From assembly GCA_949499045.1 (NCBI GenBank), contig CATEEE010000176.1:1-5370 (forward strand): a stretch of DNA of 5,370 bases, in the 5' to 3' direction. Positions 4,978 through 5,370 of the stretch are shown here, piece by piece. The stretch is from Marinobacterium sp. xm-d-530. Its GTDB lineage: Bacteria > Pseudomonadota > Gammaproteobacteria > Pseudomonadales > Balneatricaceae. Position 1 is the first letter of the stretch; each line of letters begins with the position of its first letter. A program made the translations under genes and the position numbers. The notes under the pieces are model-generated. The model saw nothing but the letters and a program-made list of their open reading frames with translations. It ran no database searches and was not told the DNA's origin.

Positions 4978-4983
4978 GAGGAG
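4978..4983 (+). promoter_or_regulatory. Ribosome binding site of the merR-type gene
   Basis: GAGGAG lies six bases before ATG 4990 and sets the start just ahead of the helix-turn-helix. The remaining 4953-4989 gap shows no promoter or terminator, which supports co-transcription with the upstream genes. Confidence 0.65.
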
Positions 4984-4989
4984 TCTTTC

Positions 4990-5370
4990 ATGCGGGTAAA
5001 TGAAGTTGCCAAGTTACTTTCTATCACGTCTGATACCGTGCGATTTTATACGCGCGCAGGACTGCTAAAGCCACACACTAATCCGGACAACGGGTATAAG
5101 CATTTCAGTCCATCAGATATCAATCGCCTCAAGTTTATCCTCGCTGCGCGCAGTCTTGGATTCAGCATTGATGACGTTAGGGAGATATTCGCGCGAACCG
5201 ATCATCAGCATTCTGCCTGTGGTTTGGTTAGGGATATCATCAATCAGCGCTTGGAAGAGACTGAAGCCAGGTTTCGTGACATGGTCGCGCTAAGAAACCG
5301 TATGATTGCAGCTGCTAAAACCTGGAACGAGATGGAAGACCTATGTCCGACCAACGAGTCTATTTGCCAC
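4990..5370 (+). CDS. MerR-family metal-responsive regulator, 3' end outside window
   Basis: The frame is open for 127 codons to the right edge, so the C-terminus is missing. Residues 1-70 are a MerR winged helix: MRVNEVAKLLSITSDTVRFY, then TRAGLLKP, NGYKHFSPSDINRLKFI and LGFSIDDVREIF. A long dimerisation helix follows (~78-113). C77 in HQHSAC corresponds to the conserved cysteine at the start of that helix in MerR, PbrR and CadR; C119 and C126 (LCPTNESIC) lie in the metal-binding loop. The protein is thus more like the metal-sensing branch than the redox or drug branches. The specific metal cannot be read from this, and the spacing C77-C119 is longer than the ~35 of MerR and CadR. Such proteins bend the overlong-spacer promoter when metal binds. 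The likely target is 4204-4234, giving autoregulation. Confidence 0.9.
   Translation, partial: MRVNEVAKLLSITSDTVRFYTRAGLLKPHTNPDNGYKHFSPSDINRLKFILAARSLGFSIDDVREIFARTDHQHSACGLVRDIINQRLEETEARFRDMVALRNRMIAAAKTWNEMEDLCPTNESICH

Overview
The window looks like a piece of a gammaproteobacterial chromosome or large plasmid (inferred from protein family style and moderate GC; no rRNA or housekeeping gene is present to fix the taxon). It holds two blocks that look unrelated in origin, joined by about 175 non-coding bases.

Block 1 (about 13-3391, all + strand) is a compact integrative-element core. It runs: a P4-like tyrosine integrase; an unrecognised ~197-aa protein; a small winged-helix AlpA/excisionase-type protein; a 67-aa protein built from four degenerate 'GLL' repeats; a YagK/YfjJ (inovirus Gp2-type) protein with visible HUH-replication-initiator-like motifs; and a ProQ/FinO-domain RNA-binding protein. 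Most junctions overlap by a few bases (GTGA, ATGA, ATGA, and a 26-base overlap into the ProQ gene), so the set is probably translated from one long mRNA. Together they suggest an element that can integrate and excise (integrase plus directionality factor) and perhaps replicate when excised (HUH-type initiator), with an RNA chaperone in the same operon. The attachment sites are not visible; the left end is cut off by the window.

The junction (3392-3567) has no gene. It holds a weak hairpin, a small palindrome and a pair of degenerate direct repeats, and may include the element's right edge, but that is not demonstrated.

Block 2 (3568-5370) is a metal-response cluster. A class I SAM-dependent methyltransferase is on the - strand. 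Diverging from it on the + strand are a small membrane SHOCT-domain protein, a heavy-metal-associated-fold protein that has lost the usual CxxC but ends in a His/Cys-rich tail, and a MerR-family metal regulator cut off by the window end. The intergenic region carries a clear MerR-type promoter (TTGACC, 19-base spacer, TAAGCT, with a near-perfect dyad in the spacer region) facing the SHOCT gene. A plausible sigma70 promoter for the methyltransferase overlaps it from the other side. The simplest reading is that the MerR protein controls its own operon and possibly the methyltransferase. A metal transporter might lie beyond the right edge, but it is not in view.
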